DNA of 50,980 nt from the NCBI GenBank assembly GCA_903837285.1, contig CAILUD010000085.1:1-50980 (forward strand), in the 5' to 3' direction. Both the position numbers and the translations under genes were made by a program. The notes under the pieces are model-generated. The model ran no database searches and was not told where the DNA came from. It saw only the letters and a list, made by a program, of their open reading frames with translations. Origin of the DNA: an uncultured Bacteroidota bacterium. GTDB lineage: Bacteria > Bacteroidota > Bacteroidia > Bacteroidales > GWA2-32-17. Shown here piece by piece: positions 28,980-39,708 of the stretch (positions are counted from its first letter, which is position 1; each line of letters begins with the position of its first letter).

Positions 28980-30173
28980 TTATTTGGGCTGATTATCCTT
29001 AATTTTCAAGTTATCAGGAATAATAATTTCATCAATTTTTACCTTTGTTTGATCTTCGTTTACAAGTTTTATTTGAACCCGTCTATTGTACTTTCTACCT
29101 TCTTCACAATCCTTTCCATTACTCATTTTATTTGATGCTACAGGATTAGACTCCCCTTTACCATAAGACAATAAACGATCAATTCCGATTCCTTTATCTT
29201 TAAGATAATCTACTGCCGATTTTGCCCTTAATTTAGATAATTTAGCGTTGTATGCTTGCGAACCTTTAGAATCGGTATATCCAGTTAACTCAAGTTTTAT
29301 TAATGGATTTTCTTGCATAACACTGTACACTTTATCTAAAATCTTAATTGATTCATCGGATAATTTAAAGCTGTCAAAATCAAAAAATAAATTATTTACA
29401 ATTAGAATTTCTTGTTTCTTTATCACTACAGGAGTTAAAACAGTATTTAATTTAATTTCAGGAATTGAGTCGTTGCCTGTAACCGTAAACTGTTCGGTAT
29501 ATTGTCGATAATCATCAGAAGTAACTAAAATATTATATTTACCAATATCAAGCTGTTGCTTGTAAATAAATGATAAATTTTCTGGAGTATAAACATTAAT
29601 TGTATTAACCATTGCAGAATCTAAAATAGCAACTCTTAAACCTTTTGGAATTTGATTTTGATTATCACTTAAAGTTAAATTACCGTTAACTGCAACGATA
29701 TAGGATAATTGTGTGACTTTATTTGTTGTATCAACTGGATTATCCTCAATACCTTCTTTAATTTTTCTAAATACTTTCTTTAACCTAAAATTCGGATTGT
29801 TATAACCTCTTTCATCTTTGTTTTCGGTAAAAAAGACTTTTCCATCTATTATAAAACTATTGTCATCATCTTTATATAAAACAGTATCTTTAATGTTTTC
29901 CATTAAAAACACAGACAAATTAGCAAAACCCCATTTTTTAAATTTCCACATGCAATCCCATTGACGTGCTTCTTTTTTCTTTTTGGTTTTAAAAACAATT
30001 ATATCTGCATTTTCTTTTTTATCAACCTTTAATAAAACAATATTAGCATCAATTGGGTGTGTCATTTCTATTACAGTTTGTCCAATTGACTGATAGTTAA
30101 ACATAACGCCCAATATTAAAAGTAGGAATAATCTCCTTTTAATATTAGTATAAAAATTAAATAATGTTTTCAT
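28980..30173 (-). CDS. OmpA-family protein with N-terminal DUF6150-like module
   Basis: The 397-residue secreted protein has a signal peptide (about residues 1-31, ending SIGQ). An N-terminal module follows (about 32-135) with the marker RQWDCMWKFKKWGFANLS and GKVFFTENKDERGY, then a beta-rich linker, and a C-terminal OmpA peptidoglycan-binding domain (about 258-375; NNLFFDFDSFKLSDESI, LTGYTDSKGSQAYN, RKYNRRVQI). The N-terminal module is shared with the neighbouring upstream gene and resembles DUF6150, but this name is from memory of the pattern. The OmpA part should anchor it to peptidoglycan. A TATCTTTA near-promoter sits in the 150-nt gap upstream. Confidence 0.88.
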   Translation of the reverse strand: MKTLFNFYTNIKRRLFLLLILGVMFNYQSIGQTVIEMTHPIDANIVLLKVDKKENADIIVFKTKKKKEARQWDCMWKFKKWGFANLSVFLMENIKDTVLYKDDDNSFIIDGKVFFTENKDERGYNNPNFRLKKVFRKIKEGIEDNPVDTTNKVTQLSYIVAVNGNLTLSDNQNQIPKGLRVAILDSAMVNTINVYTPENLSFIYKQQLDIGKYNILVTSDDYRQYTEQFTVTGNDSIPEIKLNTVLTPVVIKKQEILIVNNLFFDFDSFKLSDESIKILDKVYSVMQENPLIKLELTGYTDSKGSQAYNAKLSKLRAKSAVDYLKDKGIGIDRLLSYGKGESNPVASNKMSNGKDCEEGRKYNRRVQIKLVNEDQTKVKIDEIIIPDNLKIKDNQPK

Positions 30174-30323
30174 AATTAAAAAACAATTGATATGTCGCTA
30201 ACATTCAACAAATTAAACGTTTAGCGAGATGTTTATTGACAGTAAAGATAAATAAAATAATTAAAATGCTTAATTTAAACAAAAAGGCCAATAAAATAGA
30301 TTTAAAAAAGATGCTATAAACTA

Positions 30324-31178
30324 CTACGAAAGCATTAATATTAATACTCTACTATTAGTATAATATGACAAAACGTTTATTACTTCCGTAATTGAAATAC
30401 GCTTATCGTTTCTAAAAACAACAACCCATGCATCTGGTGTACCCGAAAAAATTTTCTCGTTTTTTGCTTCAGAATATTTACGAAAATTTCCTATCATATA
30501 TTTATACCAGCCGTCATGCATTTCAACTGAAATTTCTTTATTTCCTGGATATCTTTTGTGTAATTCCTTATCAGGAATTTGTCGATGACAAGCACCAACC
30601 TGTACTTTAAAAACAATGTTTCCACTTTCAATGGTAACTACTGGATCAATAACTTTAAACTGAGCACTATCGATTTTGAGTATAACAGCTTGTACCGAAT
30701 CATTATTAAACATTGGAATGCTATCATTTTGAAAATTCGCTAACTGATTTAAGGAATCTTTTTCTCTCGATTTTTTTATTAGTCCCTCTATTATAGTATT
30801 AGGATTTGTATAACCTCTTTCTTCAATATTTTGGGTAAAATAAACTTTTCCATTTATCTTATATTTTGAATCCCCATCTGCATATTTTGTCGTATCATTT
30901 ATGTCTGTATAAATAAATAGTGACAGATTAGAGAATCCCCATTGTTTAAACAACCACATACAATCCCATTGCCTGCATTCGCTTTGCTTCTTTGTTTTAT
31001 AAACAATAATATCAGCCTCCTCTTTATTGTTTACTGATAACAAAATAACATCAGCATCAAAGGGGTCTATAAGTTCAATAACAGATTGACCTACACAATT
31101 AAAAGAAATAATAATTGCAAACAAATAAAGAATTAATGCTCTTTTATTAAAAACCATTTTACAAATAACATTAAGCAT
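30324..31178 (-). CDS. SPOR-like protein with the same N-terminal DUF6150-like module
   Basis: The 284-residue protein has a signal peptide ending near CVGQ. An N-terminal module (about residues 31-135) is closely similar to that of the next gene (RQWDCMWLFKQWGFSNLS, GKVYFTQNIEERGYTNPN). The C-terminal domain has the SPOR-like pattern FKVQVGACHRQIPDKEL and WYKYMIGNFRKYSEAK, expected to bind peptidoglycan. A second in-frame ATG at 31157 would give a shorter, equally good signal peptide; the start is therefore uncertain by seven codons. The 266-nt gap upstream has a TACTTTTG box at 31404-31411, about 225 nt from the start. Confidence 0.82.
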   Translation of the reverse strand: MLNVICKMVFNKRALILYLFAIIISFNCVGQSVIELIDPFDADVILLSVNNKEEADIIVYKTKKQSECRQWDCMWLFKQWGFSNLSLFIYTDINDTTKYADGDSKYKINGKVYFTQNIEERGYTNPNTIIEGLIKKSREKDSLNQLANFQNDSIPMFNNDSVQAVILKIDSAQFKVIDPVVTIESGNIVFKVQVGACHRQIPDKELHKRYPGNKEISVEMHDGWYKYMIGNFRKYSEAKNEKIFSGTPDAWVVVFRNDKRISITEVINVLSYYTNSRVLILMLS

Positions 31179-31444
31179 CTATAACAATTTAATTTTATGT
31201 ACAATTAAGCAGACTTTTGCCATTTAGTCGCATAAAAATATAATAAAATATTTACAAGAAAGATTCGCCAAACTTAAAACAACATACAAAATGCAGATAT
31301 TTGAAATTTTTTGTACATTTCAAGAAAATGCAATTACACACACTACTAGCCTAAAAGATTGACAACATAGTTTTTGCGCAGATTTTGTAAAAATATATTT
31401 ACACAAAAGTATTTAACATTCAGTTGTTCATATTTTTACGTAAA

Positions 31445-34400
31445 CTATTCAACCTTAACTCTTTCGCCCTGTGAATGAGAAGAGAATTCAGGAGCATACA
31501 TACATTGAATTGTTGTTATTCCGTTAGAGAAATCGCCCTTTTGCGAGACTCTTAAAGGGTATTCGAATACATAAGTTCCCTTTGGTAAATTATCCATAAA
31601 GAAATTTGTGCTTGCATCTTTTGTACTTTCATAATAACCTAATCCATCCTGATATTTATATACCGAGAAAACATTTAAAGGTTCGAAACCAGATGCACGC
31701 ATATCTTTCATATGAACAAATTCCATGGTTCTATCAACTCTTAGTTCAATACGAACAATAACTTTATCTCCAACTTTTAAAATTGCAGGAGCTTTAATTG
31801 GTTCAATTATTTTTCCGGAAGATGTTAGCCTTTCAACAAAAAGTTCTTTTTTAAGTTTCAAAGGTGTTTCGTGTGGTGTTATTTTATCGAGTTGTTCAAA
31901 ATACTGCCAGTATACCGAACCCCATGCAATCCCTTCAGTGTTTTTTGTTACAGTAACTTTCCCCATTTCTGGTTTTACATCAGTTCCTTGCCAGCTAGTC
32001 TTAAAATAACCTGTTCCAGCTTCTACCTTAACATCATCCATTTTCTTAGGATCTATTTTTTGTGTTCCTATAACAATTTCTACTAACTGATCATTTGCAA
32101 GTAAATCGGTTCCTTTTAGTAACAACGAGTATATAGCTTCAACAGTTGCTTTTGTTGTTTTCCAATCCTGAGTTTGTTTTTGTTTAAGAAGCCAAATTTT
32201 CATCTCCTCAACAGATTTCTGGTCATTCGCAACCTCATCAAAAGCTTCAATTAAAAGTGCCTGAGTCTCTATTGGTGCATTATACCAGTAGTAGCCAGCT
32301 TCAACATCTTTCCAATACATTCCAAGTTCATCATTTGTTATTGAATTTTCGCGAAGTGATTTAATAATATCCAAAGGAACTTTTTTAGATTGATAACGAT
32401 GTAAACCAAGTGCCATCATGCCTTGTAAATATTTATTTTCAGTAAGCCAATATTTCTCGGCCTGACCTTTAAAATACCCAAATGCAGTGTTACAATTATT
32501 TGGTATTGGAATTTCGGTAAAGAAACTACGTGCATATAAATATTGCTCTTGCGTTGAACCAATATGTTTCTTTAATAGTTCTTCTTTTGTATAATATTTT
32601 AACAAATCATTATAATCATCTTTTATTCGTTTATCAAGATAATTTACTCCCGATTCAACCATCTTTTTTAAATCCTTATCATTAGAATAATCAATAACTT
32701 TTAATTTTTGAAGATGACCAAATCCTGTTATCATGTGCTGTGTTATATATCTGTTTTCGGGCATTCCAGGAAACCATGGCCAGCCCCCATTTGCAGATTG
32801 CGACTTTTCGAGTTTTGTTAATGCAACCTGCATTTCATTCGACATTCTATTTAAATCGAAAAGCAAACCAATATTTCTTTTGCGCTGTGTTTCATCCTGT
32901 GCATCTAAAACCCATGGAGTTTCTTGTAACAAAACAGATTTTAATTCCTGATTTTTTTCAAGATTTGAAAGTAATGCTTTTGAATCCGGTGTGTTCTTCC
33001 ATGAATCAAATACTGCTTTAATCTTTGGTGAAGAATTAGCAATATGAGTAGCTAAACTATTTGCATAATAACGTGAAAAAGTCTGCTCGTTACACTCATA
33101 AGGGTATTCGATAAGATAAGGCAAAGCCTGAACAGCATACCAAGCAGGATTTGAAGTAAACTCGAGTGTATATTTAAAACTCTTTAAAGTAGAGGAACTA
33201 CCTGACTCTAACAACTTTTTAAATTCAAATATTTTAGAAGAATTTCCTCTTATTGGTAATGGCATTGATTCTGTTACCATCATTCTGTTACTCATTACCG
33301 GAATAACAGATTGCTCACCATCAGAGAAATTTTCTGCAGTAGCAACTACTTTTACAGAAACAGCATTTATTCCTTCTGGTATACTTAAATTCCAGATAAC
33401 ATTTGCATTCCCTTTTTTATCTACTGAGAAAGATTTTATTTCATCATTTTTAGAAAGTATTCCAACAATTGTCTTCATTGTTACAGGATCGGTAAGTTCC
33501 ATTTTAGCTTGTCCTTTTAATTCTTTTTCGCTAAGATTACTAATCTTTACAGACAATTCTATTTTATCATTTTCTCTGAAAAAACGAGGTAAATTTGGCA
33601 CAACCATTAACTCTTTTTGAGTTACCAATTCATTATTTACAAAACCGTATTCCAAATTCTGAGTGTGAGCAAAACCCATCATTTTCCAAGATGTTAGCGC
33701 TTCAGGAACAGTGAATTTAACAATAACTTCACCATTTTCATTTGTCATTAAAGTTGGATAGAAAAATGCTGTTTCATTTAAATTTGTGCGTGCTTTTACA
33801 TTACCAAGCTGCCCTTCTGCATCTTGTACTATTCCAGCCTCACCTTTTAACTTATCTTTTGAAATTAAATTTGATTCTTCAAGAGTAATCTTACCACCCG
33901 AAACATCTCCCTTTTTTTCAAACTCATCCATCTCGCCTGCCATTGCTTCAGAAGGTGCAGCATCAGGAGTTTGAGACATCACAGCGGAAGCGTACTTCTT
34001 ACTTCTTGAAACTCCTTCTCTGCCATATCCATTATAATTTCTGTTTCCATAAAAATAAAAACCAAACCAATTCAGAGCATCATATTTCTGATAAGGAATT
34101 GCAGGATAATTTTTGTAATTTTTTACAATTTGATTTGATGTATAAGTGCTAAACAAATCGGAACTTAAATACATATTCATATAATCATAAGGAAACACAT
34201 TAAATCCCCAATAATTTGCTTTTAATGCATCTAGTGATTTATCATAAAGAGCTGCTACCATTTCGGCTGCAACTTTTTCGCCTTTTGGTCCGGTAATTTT
34301 TAATCGCCATTCTTCTTGTTGTCCAGGTAAAAGCTTATCTCTAAAAGTTTCAAAAGAAATCTTTAGCTGTTTGTTAGAATAAGGTACAGAAACAGTTTCG

Positions 34401-37400
34401 TCATATGAATAAACTCTATTATTTGCAACTAATTTAAAATGCACTGAAAAATTACCACGGTACTCTTCTTTTACGGGGATTTCGATTAAAATCTGATTAT
34501 TTGAAACAGGAATCCATTTCCTAAAAACAATTTTATGTCTATGTTCTATTTCATAAAGAACAAACACGTTTTCATATGTTGACCCAACCACAAATTTTGC
34601 AATTTCTCCCGGTTCGCAATAATTTTTTACAGCCGAATGCCAGAAAGGATTGGCATATGGAAGCTTTATAGATTTCTCACCAAAAACAGTTATATACTTT
34701 TTATTCATTACTTTTTTGCCAAAAGAATCTATTGAATTCATTTCTATAACATATCTCCCCGGATCCCATTTTATTAAATCTTTAATCTCAAATTTTTCTT
34801 CTTTACCTGTATCAAAACCATAGCTAAAAACTTGTTTTATTGTTTTTAACTTTGATAAATCTGCTTCAACATCGTATACATTACCCGGATATTTTGTTTC
34901 CCATTCTTCTTTTGTATAATTAAATTTCTCTGGTTTTTCCCACAATCTGTTTCGCAATACTTCTTTTTCATCTTCTAATTTAGATATTGTTATTTTTCCA
35001 GAAGCTGGCACCTTTTCTCCATTAAGATTTGTTGAATATATATAATACTTTTTTTCTTCAGAAGAATTTAGTGTTGCCGGAACATTTACATCTAAAAGCA
35101 GAGTTGTATATCCAACAGTAATTGATTTTGAATCGCTTTGAGTTTCGCCATTTATATCTGTAATATCTATTGAAACCTGATAATCAAAATCAGTGTAATC
35201 ATCAGCTTTTATTGATAAATCTGGAATTGCTTTAAATTTAAATTTAAATTCGCCTTTATCATCAGTTTTTATTTTTCCATTTGTTATTTCAACGGAGGTT
35301 TGTCTTGTTGGTCTCCACCACCAACCACGCCATATTGGAGTTCGAACAACGCGATATGTTACATCAGCATCAGAAATATTTGCTCCAGAATATGCAGCAC
35401 CTTTACCAGATACTTCTACAGTATCATTTAATCTGTAATTTCCCTTAAATGGATTTAGCTCTGCTTCAAATTTTGGTCTTTTATATTCCTCAACAGAAAC
35501 AGAAATAGACCCATCCGGAGTTGATAATTGAAAATTACCATTTAATAATCCCTGCGGAATTTGTAGCGTTCCACTAAATGTTCCAAAATCATTGGTAGTT
35601 AAAGCAGTCTGGTTAATGGTCTGATAATTTGGATCGATAAAAGATAAAGTAGTTGCAAATTTCTTTGCTATTGAACGCTGAGTACTATCAATTTCAACAA
35701 CAATTCCTTTATAGTATATTGTTTGACCGGGACGATAAATTGCTCTGTCTGTAAAAATGATAGTGCTATATGCTTTTTGTATTTCGTTATTATATCTATA
35801 ATTATAAAAATTCTGTTGGGTTTTTAAAGTTTGTTTATTCCATTTAAACTCCAGTCCAGTATTATATACATCTTTTTCATATTCTGTTAATACTTTTACA
35901 TATCCATTTTCGTCGGTAATATGAGTTTTACCTTTTACATTGTTATACTTTCTTGTAACATAATTATATTTCGAATAAAATTCCTGTACCGAGACTTCAT
36001 TTAACGGTTTTCCGTTACTGCGATTTGTTACGAAAACATCATAATCTCCATCTTTACAACGGCGATATATATAACTGATATCAGAAACCATGAAGTCTTT
36101 ATATGCAAGCTGATCATCATCAAATTTAAATTCCTGATTTTGAGAAATAAAAATAACATAATGCCCATATTTTAAACTATCTAAAACCAATTCTGTTGTA
36201 TGATCGTTATAATCCAGTTCGTAGGGGAGATTAACCTCAAAATTCTTTACCTGAGTTGCTGTTTTTAAAAGCTTCTCGACAAAATCGGCCCCATAAAAAT
36301 TTTGACTTAAACGCTCATATTCATCCATGTCAATTTCTGAAACCCTAACCCATACTTTTGAAATATTCTGATAACTGATTTTTGTTACAAATGGTTTTCC
36401 TGGAATCTGAACTTGTTCTATATTAAAAGCTAAAGTTTTATTTTCGATTTGAGATTTTAAATTTTTGCATTTTGCTGCACCGGTAGAATTAGGAAATTGC
36501 TCAATAGCTTTATTACAAATAGCAATAGATTGAATTTTATAATCTTTAAATTTTATGGTTAAAGAATCTTGTGCAATATAATTACTCGAAAGACTATTTA
36601 ATGTTAATGCCACCTGATATGCTACCTCCGTTGAAAAAGCATTTGAATTATATTTATTCTGAAGTTTTTTTAAAGCATTTAAATATAATTCGTCTTTTTC
36701 GGTATTTACAGAATTTGAATAAATGAATTTTAACCTTGTCAAATCGGCATCAATAAATGCTTCGGGTTTTGCATCATTTGCATGAAATTGCAATAATTTT
36801 TGAATAACCTTTATACCATAAAACTGAAGTGATAAAGTATCTGCTGTTTTTATTTTTAAATTCATGAATTCGGAAGCATCCGAAAAATAAAAATCTTCTT
36901 TTAGTTCAAAATAATCTGCTGGTTTTGAAAGTGCAATTTCTTTATTTGAAAAAAAATTAATCGCCCTAAAAGCAAGAAAATCATATAAAGTCGGACGAAG
37001 TCCATCTGTTCCTTGTCCTAAATCAATTACAGCTTTAATTTCTGATATAGGCGTACGTTTTAAACTATCCTCGTTTTCTAATGAGAGCATATAATGTTTT
37101 ATACATGCATCTGCCAATTTATTTAAATCCCAGGTTTTAATATCATCATTTTGAAAATTAGCAGTTTCGCTTCGTTGATTAAATTTCCAGCGATTATTTT
37201 GATAATACATCCAGTACATTTCCGATGCAATTGAATGATATACTGGACCATAAGGAAATTTCATGATTTTAGCATCTTTAATAAGATCATTTAAAATATT
37301 TTCAAATGCATCTTCCTCAATTGCATTCCTATATTTAAGCTGATAAATTCTTGCCTTAATAACCTGTTCCGCATTATTTTCGGCAAAAGCTTTTTTATAA

Positions 37401-37615
37401 ATTTTATCTACCAATTCTAAAGCAGATTTTGGCAATCCTTTGTCATCTAGACTATCAACAGACGCCCACTCTTTTTTAAAATCTTTAGATGAATTAAAAT
37501 GTAACGGCTTGTCTTCTGGTTTCATATTTGGCTTATTTACAACTACTCCTGCATAGATTATTGAAAAAAGAACTATTACAGAAGTTAAAACGAGTAATAC
37601 TTTTTTATTAAACAT
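31445..37615 (-). CDS. Alpha-2-macroglobulin family protein
   Basis: This 2,056-residue envelope protein belongs to the bacterial alpha-2-macroglobulins, protease-trapping proteins of the periplasm or cell surface. It has an N-terminal membrane or signal segment (about residues 5-25) without a lipobox, a Bacteroidetes-specific helical N-terminal part, MG domains (for example TIIFTDRAIYRPGQTIYYKG), a bait-like Gly/Ser/Ala-rich region near 1210-1280 and the ANG domain TAFFYPTLMTNENGEVIVKF. The thioester site CNEQ (Cys1508) is kept, so covalent trapping is possible. The helical thioester domain follows. It has its own gap on both sides; the adjacent penicillin-binding protein gene (pbpC) known from E. 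coli is absent. Confidence 0.93.
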   Translation of the reverse strand: MFNKKVLLVLTSVIVLFSIIYAGVVVNKPNMKPEDKPLHFNSSKDFKKEWASVDSLDDKGLPKSALELVDKIYKKAFAENNAEQVIKARIYQLKYRNAIEEDAFENILNDLIKDAKIMKFPYGPVYHSIASEMYWMYYQNNRWKFNQRSETANFQNDDIKTWDLNKLADACIKHYMLSLENEDSLKRTPISEIKAVIDLGQGTDGLRPTLYDFLAFRAINFFSNKEIALSKPADYFELKEDFYFSDASEFMNLKIKTADTLSLQFYGIKVIQKLLQFHANDAKPEAFIDADLTRLKFIYSNSVNTEKDELYLNALKKLQNKYNSNAFSTEVAYQVALTLNSLSSNYIAQDSLTIKFKDYKIQSIAICNKAIEQFPNSTGAAKCKNLKSQIENKTLAFNIEQVQIPGKPFVTKISYQNISKVWVRVSEIDMDEYERLSQNFYGADFVEKLLKTATQVKNFEVNLPYELDYNDHTTELVLDSLKYGHYVIFISQNQEFKFDDDQLAYKDFMVSDISYIYRRCKDGDYDVFVTNRSNGKPLNEVSVQEFYSKYNYVTRKYNNVKGKTHITDENGYVKVLTEYEKDVYNTGLEFKWNKQTLKTQQNFYNYRYNNEIQKAYSTIIFTDRAIYRPGQTIYYKGIVVEIDSTQRSIAKKFATTLSFIDPNYQTINQTALTTNDFGTFSGTLQIPQGLLNGNFQLSTPDGSISVSVEEYKRPKFEAELNPFKGNYRLNDTVEVSGKGAAYSGANISDADVTYRVVRTPIWRGWWWRPTRQTSVEITNGKIKTDDKGEFKFKFKAIPDLSIKADDYTDFDYQVSIDITDINGETQSDSKSITVGYTTLLLDVNVPATLNSSEEKKYYIYSTNLNGEKVPASGKITISKLEDEKEVLRNRLWEKPEKFNYTKEEWETKYPGNVYDVEADLSKLKTIKQVFSYGFDTGKEEKFEIKDLIKWDPGRYVIEMNSIDSFGKKVMNKKYITVFGEKSIKLPYANPFWHSAVKNYCEPGEIAKFVVGSTYENVFVLYEIEHRHKIVFRKWIPVSNNQILIEIPVKEEYRGNFSVHFKLVANNRVYSYDETVSVPYSNKQLKISFETFRDKLLPGQQEEWRLKITGPKGEKVAAEMVAALYDKSLDALKANYWGFNVFPYDYMNMYLSSDLFSTYTSNQIVKNYKNYPAIPYQKYDALNWFGFYFYGNRNYNGYGREGVSRSKKYASAVMSQTPDAAPSEAMAGEMDEFEKKGDVSGGKITLEESNLISKDKLKGEAGIVQDAEGQLGNVKARTNLNETAFFYPTLMTNENGEVIVKFTVPEALTSWKMMGFAHTQNLEYGFVNNELVTQKELMVVPNLPRFFRENDKIELSVKISNLSEKELKGQAKMELTDPVTMKTIVGILSKNDEIKSFSVDKKGNANVIWNLSIPEGINAVSVKVVATAENFSDGEQSVIPVMSNRMMVTESMPLPIRGNSSKIFEFKKLLESGSSSTLKSFKYTLEFTSNPAWYAVQALPYLIEYPYECNEQTFSRYYANSLATHIANSSPKIKAVFDSWKNTPDSKALLSNLEKNQELKSVLLQETPWVLDAQDETQRKRNIGLLFDLNRMSNEMQVALTKLEKSQSANGGWPWFPGMPENRYITQHMITGFGHLQKLKVIDYSNDKDLKKMVESGVNYLDKRIKDDYNDLLKYYTKEELLKKHIGSTQEQYLYARSFFTEIPIPNNCNTAFGYFKGQAEKYWLTENKYLQGMMALGLHRYQSKKVPLDIIKSLRENSITNDELGMYWKDVEAGYYWYNAPIETQALLIEAFDEVANDQKSVEEMKIWLLKQKQTQDWKTTKATVEAIYSLLLKGTDLLANDQLVEIVIGTQKIDPKKMDDVKVEAGTGYFKTSWQGTDVKPEMGKVTVTKNTEGIAWGSVYWQYFEQLDKITPHETPLKLKKELFVERLTSSGKIIEPIKAPAILKVGDKVIVRIELRVDRTMEFVHMKDMRASGFEPLNVFSVYKYQDGLGYYESTKDASTNFFMDNLPKGTYVFEYPLRVSQKGDFSNGITTIQCMYAPEFSSHSQGERVKVE

Positions 37616-37763
37616 ATTTTTAAATTTTTTGGCTTTTTAAAAACGAATGAAAATAGTGATAATTATTTAATTTTGGAAATGAGATTCACAAAAATCCAAA
37701 ATCCATAATTTGTAAAAAAATATTTTAAAAAACCTTTTCTACAAATTATTATAAAAACCAAAA

Positions 37764-39698
37764 TTATTTTACTGTTGTTATAATAAATTCAGTTCTTCTA
37801 TTAAGCGCCCTTCCTTCTTCGGTGTCATTTGTTGCAATAGGTTTAGAAAAACTATAACCTTTACAAGTCAATCTAGTTGCGGCTATTCCATGTTCAACGA
37901 GATAATTCAATACAGATTTTGCTCTGTTTTGTGATAATTTAATATTGTGTTCCTGCGAACCAATATTATCGGTATGCCCACCAATTTCTATTGATACTCG
38001 TTGATTTTCTTTTAAAAAAGAAATAAGTTTTGATAACTCAGTTTTCGATTTAGGTTTTAAATTAGATAAATCGGTATCAAAGAAAATATTTTTTAAAACT
38101 ACAGCAACACCAGGTTTTATAGGCGTTAAAGGGATATCAAGTTTATATGGTTTAGTAAAATCGGTAATACCTTCCAAAGAAAAGTTACCACTATAAAAAA
38201 CATACCCTTTTTTTGAAACATTTAAAGCATAATTTTTTTCGGCGGGAATACAAGTTAAATATGATCCTGTTATAGGATCTGACTTTAAACAAGATATTGA
38301 TTCTGATGTTTCGAGTTCTAACATTTCGACATCTGCTTCTAATTTTTGTTTTGTTATTACATCGTACACAACTCCTTTTACCCATGTAACAACTTGTGGT
38401 CGTGCTTCTGGATATAATTCAAATTGAAAAATATCCCAATCTCTTGAACCATTCCTGTTTGAAGAATACATTGCCAGATTCCCGTGTGCGTTAACAATGA
38501 GCCCAAAATCGTCGACAAATGTATTTATAGGATAACCGATATTTTTTGGCGTACTCCACGTTCCATCTTTTTTAAGTCGTGAATAAAAAATATCCTGTCC
38601 ACCCATTCCCGGCCAGCCATCAGATGAAAAATATAATGTTTTACCATCGGGATGAATAGCTGGAGCATATTCGTTTTTTGAAGTATTAATACTATCTCCT
38701 AGGTTCACTGGCTCCGACCAGCTTCCATCTTCGTTTCTTTTTGCCATATAAATATCTCTGCCACCTTTCGAGTCGGGTCTGCCACCAGATGCTAAAAAAA
38801 GCACTCTTCCATCTGAAGATGGAGAAGGATTAGACTCCCAGTATTTAGTGCTAATTGGCGGACCAATATTTATTGGAGTACTCCATTTATTTCCCATTCG
38901 TTTAGAATAATAAATATCGCATGAGCCAAAATCCTCTTTTCTATTACATGCAGTATAAAACAGAAAACGACCATCGGCAGAAATCCCTTGCGCACCTTCG
39001 TTATCTTCTGTATTTAATGGAAAACCAACATTCATTGATGGCGACCATGTACCATCTTCATTTTTATATGTTATAAAAAAATCTTCCTGCATTAATACTT
39101 TTCCATTAAGCGATTTATACTTTGTTGGAAGCTGAACTGTAAACATCATAGTATTTTCATCGGCGGTAAGCGATGGCCAATAGTCTTTAAACTCAGTATT
39201 AACAAAATCCCCAATATTTACAGGCTTAAATGGAACCGGGTGTTTAACTGCTTTTGCACCAAACTCTGCATTTACAAATAATTGTTTTGCTGAATTTAAA
39301 ATACTGGTATCAGTTGTAGATGAAATACAAGTCTGAAGATGATTAACCGCATCATCATAATTACCAATTTTCATTTCAGATTTAGCAACAAAAAAATAAA
39401 TTTTAGGATTAAAATCAGGATTAATCTCAATTACCTTTTTAAATGCTGCTATTTCATCGTTAAAATGAAATTGTTCATTTTCCAGATCTGCTAACAATAA
39501 ATACGGTTCAATAAAATTGGGGTCTTTTTCTAATGCAAATTCAATATAATTTTTTGCGTACTCTATATCACCTTTGTTATAATAACCTATAGCAATTTCA
39601 AAAAACTCTATAGCTTTTTTATTATTCGTAGAATAATCTGTTTGCGAAAATGACGTGAATGAAATAAATAAAAATAGTATTATAATTATTTTCTGCAT
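37764..39698 (-). CDS. TPR/PD40-propeller/OmpA protein (PorE-like architecture)
   Basis: The 644-residue secreted protein has a signal peptide (about residues 1-19), TPR repeats (about 24-140) and a PD40/WD40-like beta-propeller (about 160-430; SADGRFLFYTAC, SSDGRVLFLASGG, HPDGKTLYFSSDGWPGMGG). A carboxypeptidase-regulatory-like fold comes next (about 440-520), then a C-terminal OmpA domain (about 530-640; FFDTDLSNLKPKSKTEL, GGHTDNIGSQEHN, ALNRRTEF). The same domain order is known from PorE of the type IX secretion system, but many Bacteroidetes paralogues share it and here there is no lipobox, so a T9SS role is not claimed. It starts 10 nt after queE. Confidence 0.9.
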   Translation of the reverse strand: MQKIIIILFLFISFTSFSQTDYSTNNKKAIEFFEIAIGYYNKGDIEYAKNYIEFALEKDPNFIEPYLLLADLENEQFHFNDEIAAFKKVIEINPDFNPKIYFFVAKSEMKIGNYDDAVNHLQTCISSTTDTSILNSAKQLFVNAEFGAKAVKHPVPFKPVNIGDFVNTEFKDYWPSLTADENTMMFTVQLPTKYKSLNGKVLMQEDFFITYKNEDGTWSPSMNVGFPLNTEDNEGAQGISADGRFLFYTACNRKEDFGSCDIYYSKRMGNKWSTPINIGPPISTKYWESNPSPSSDGRVLFLASGGRPDSKGGRDIYMAKRNEDGSWSEPVNLGDSINTSKNEYAPAIHPDGKTLYFSSDGWPGMGGQDIFYSRLKKDGTWSTPKNIGYPINTFVDDFGLIVNAHGNLAMYSSNRNGSRDWDIFQFELYPEARPQVVTWVKGVVYDVITKQKLEADVEMLELETSESISCLKSDPITGSYLTCIPAEKNYALNVSKKGYVFYSGNFSLEGITDFTKPYKLDIPLTPIKPGVAVVLKNIFFDTDLSNLKPKSKTELSKLISFLKENQRVSIEIGGHTDNIGSQEHNIKLSQNRAKSVLNYLVEHGIAATRLTCKGYSFSKPIATNDTEEGRALNRRTEFIITTVK

Positions 39699-39708
39699 AA
39701 AATTAATT

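Noticed and set aside
30303..30345. Terminator after the SPOR-like gene
   Set aside because: ATGCT/AGCAT gives only a 5-bp stem with a long loop before the T-run. It is too weak to list as a feature.
37670..37713. Inverted repeat ATTTTGGA/TCCAAAAT upstream of the alpha-2-macroglobulin gene as an operator
   Set aside because: The arms are 8 bp, AT-rich and 17 nt apart; in this base composition such repeats are expected by chance.
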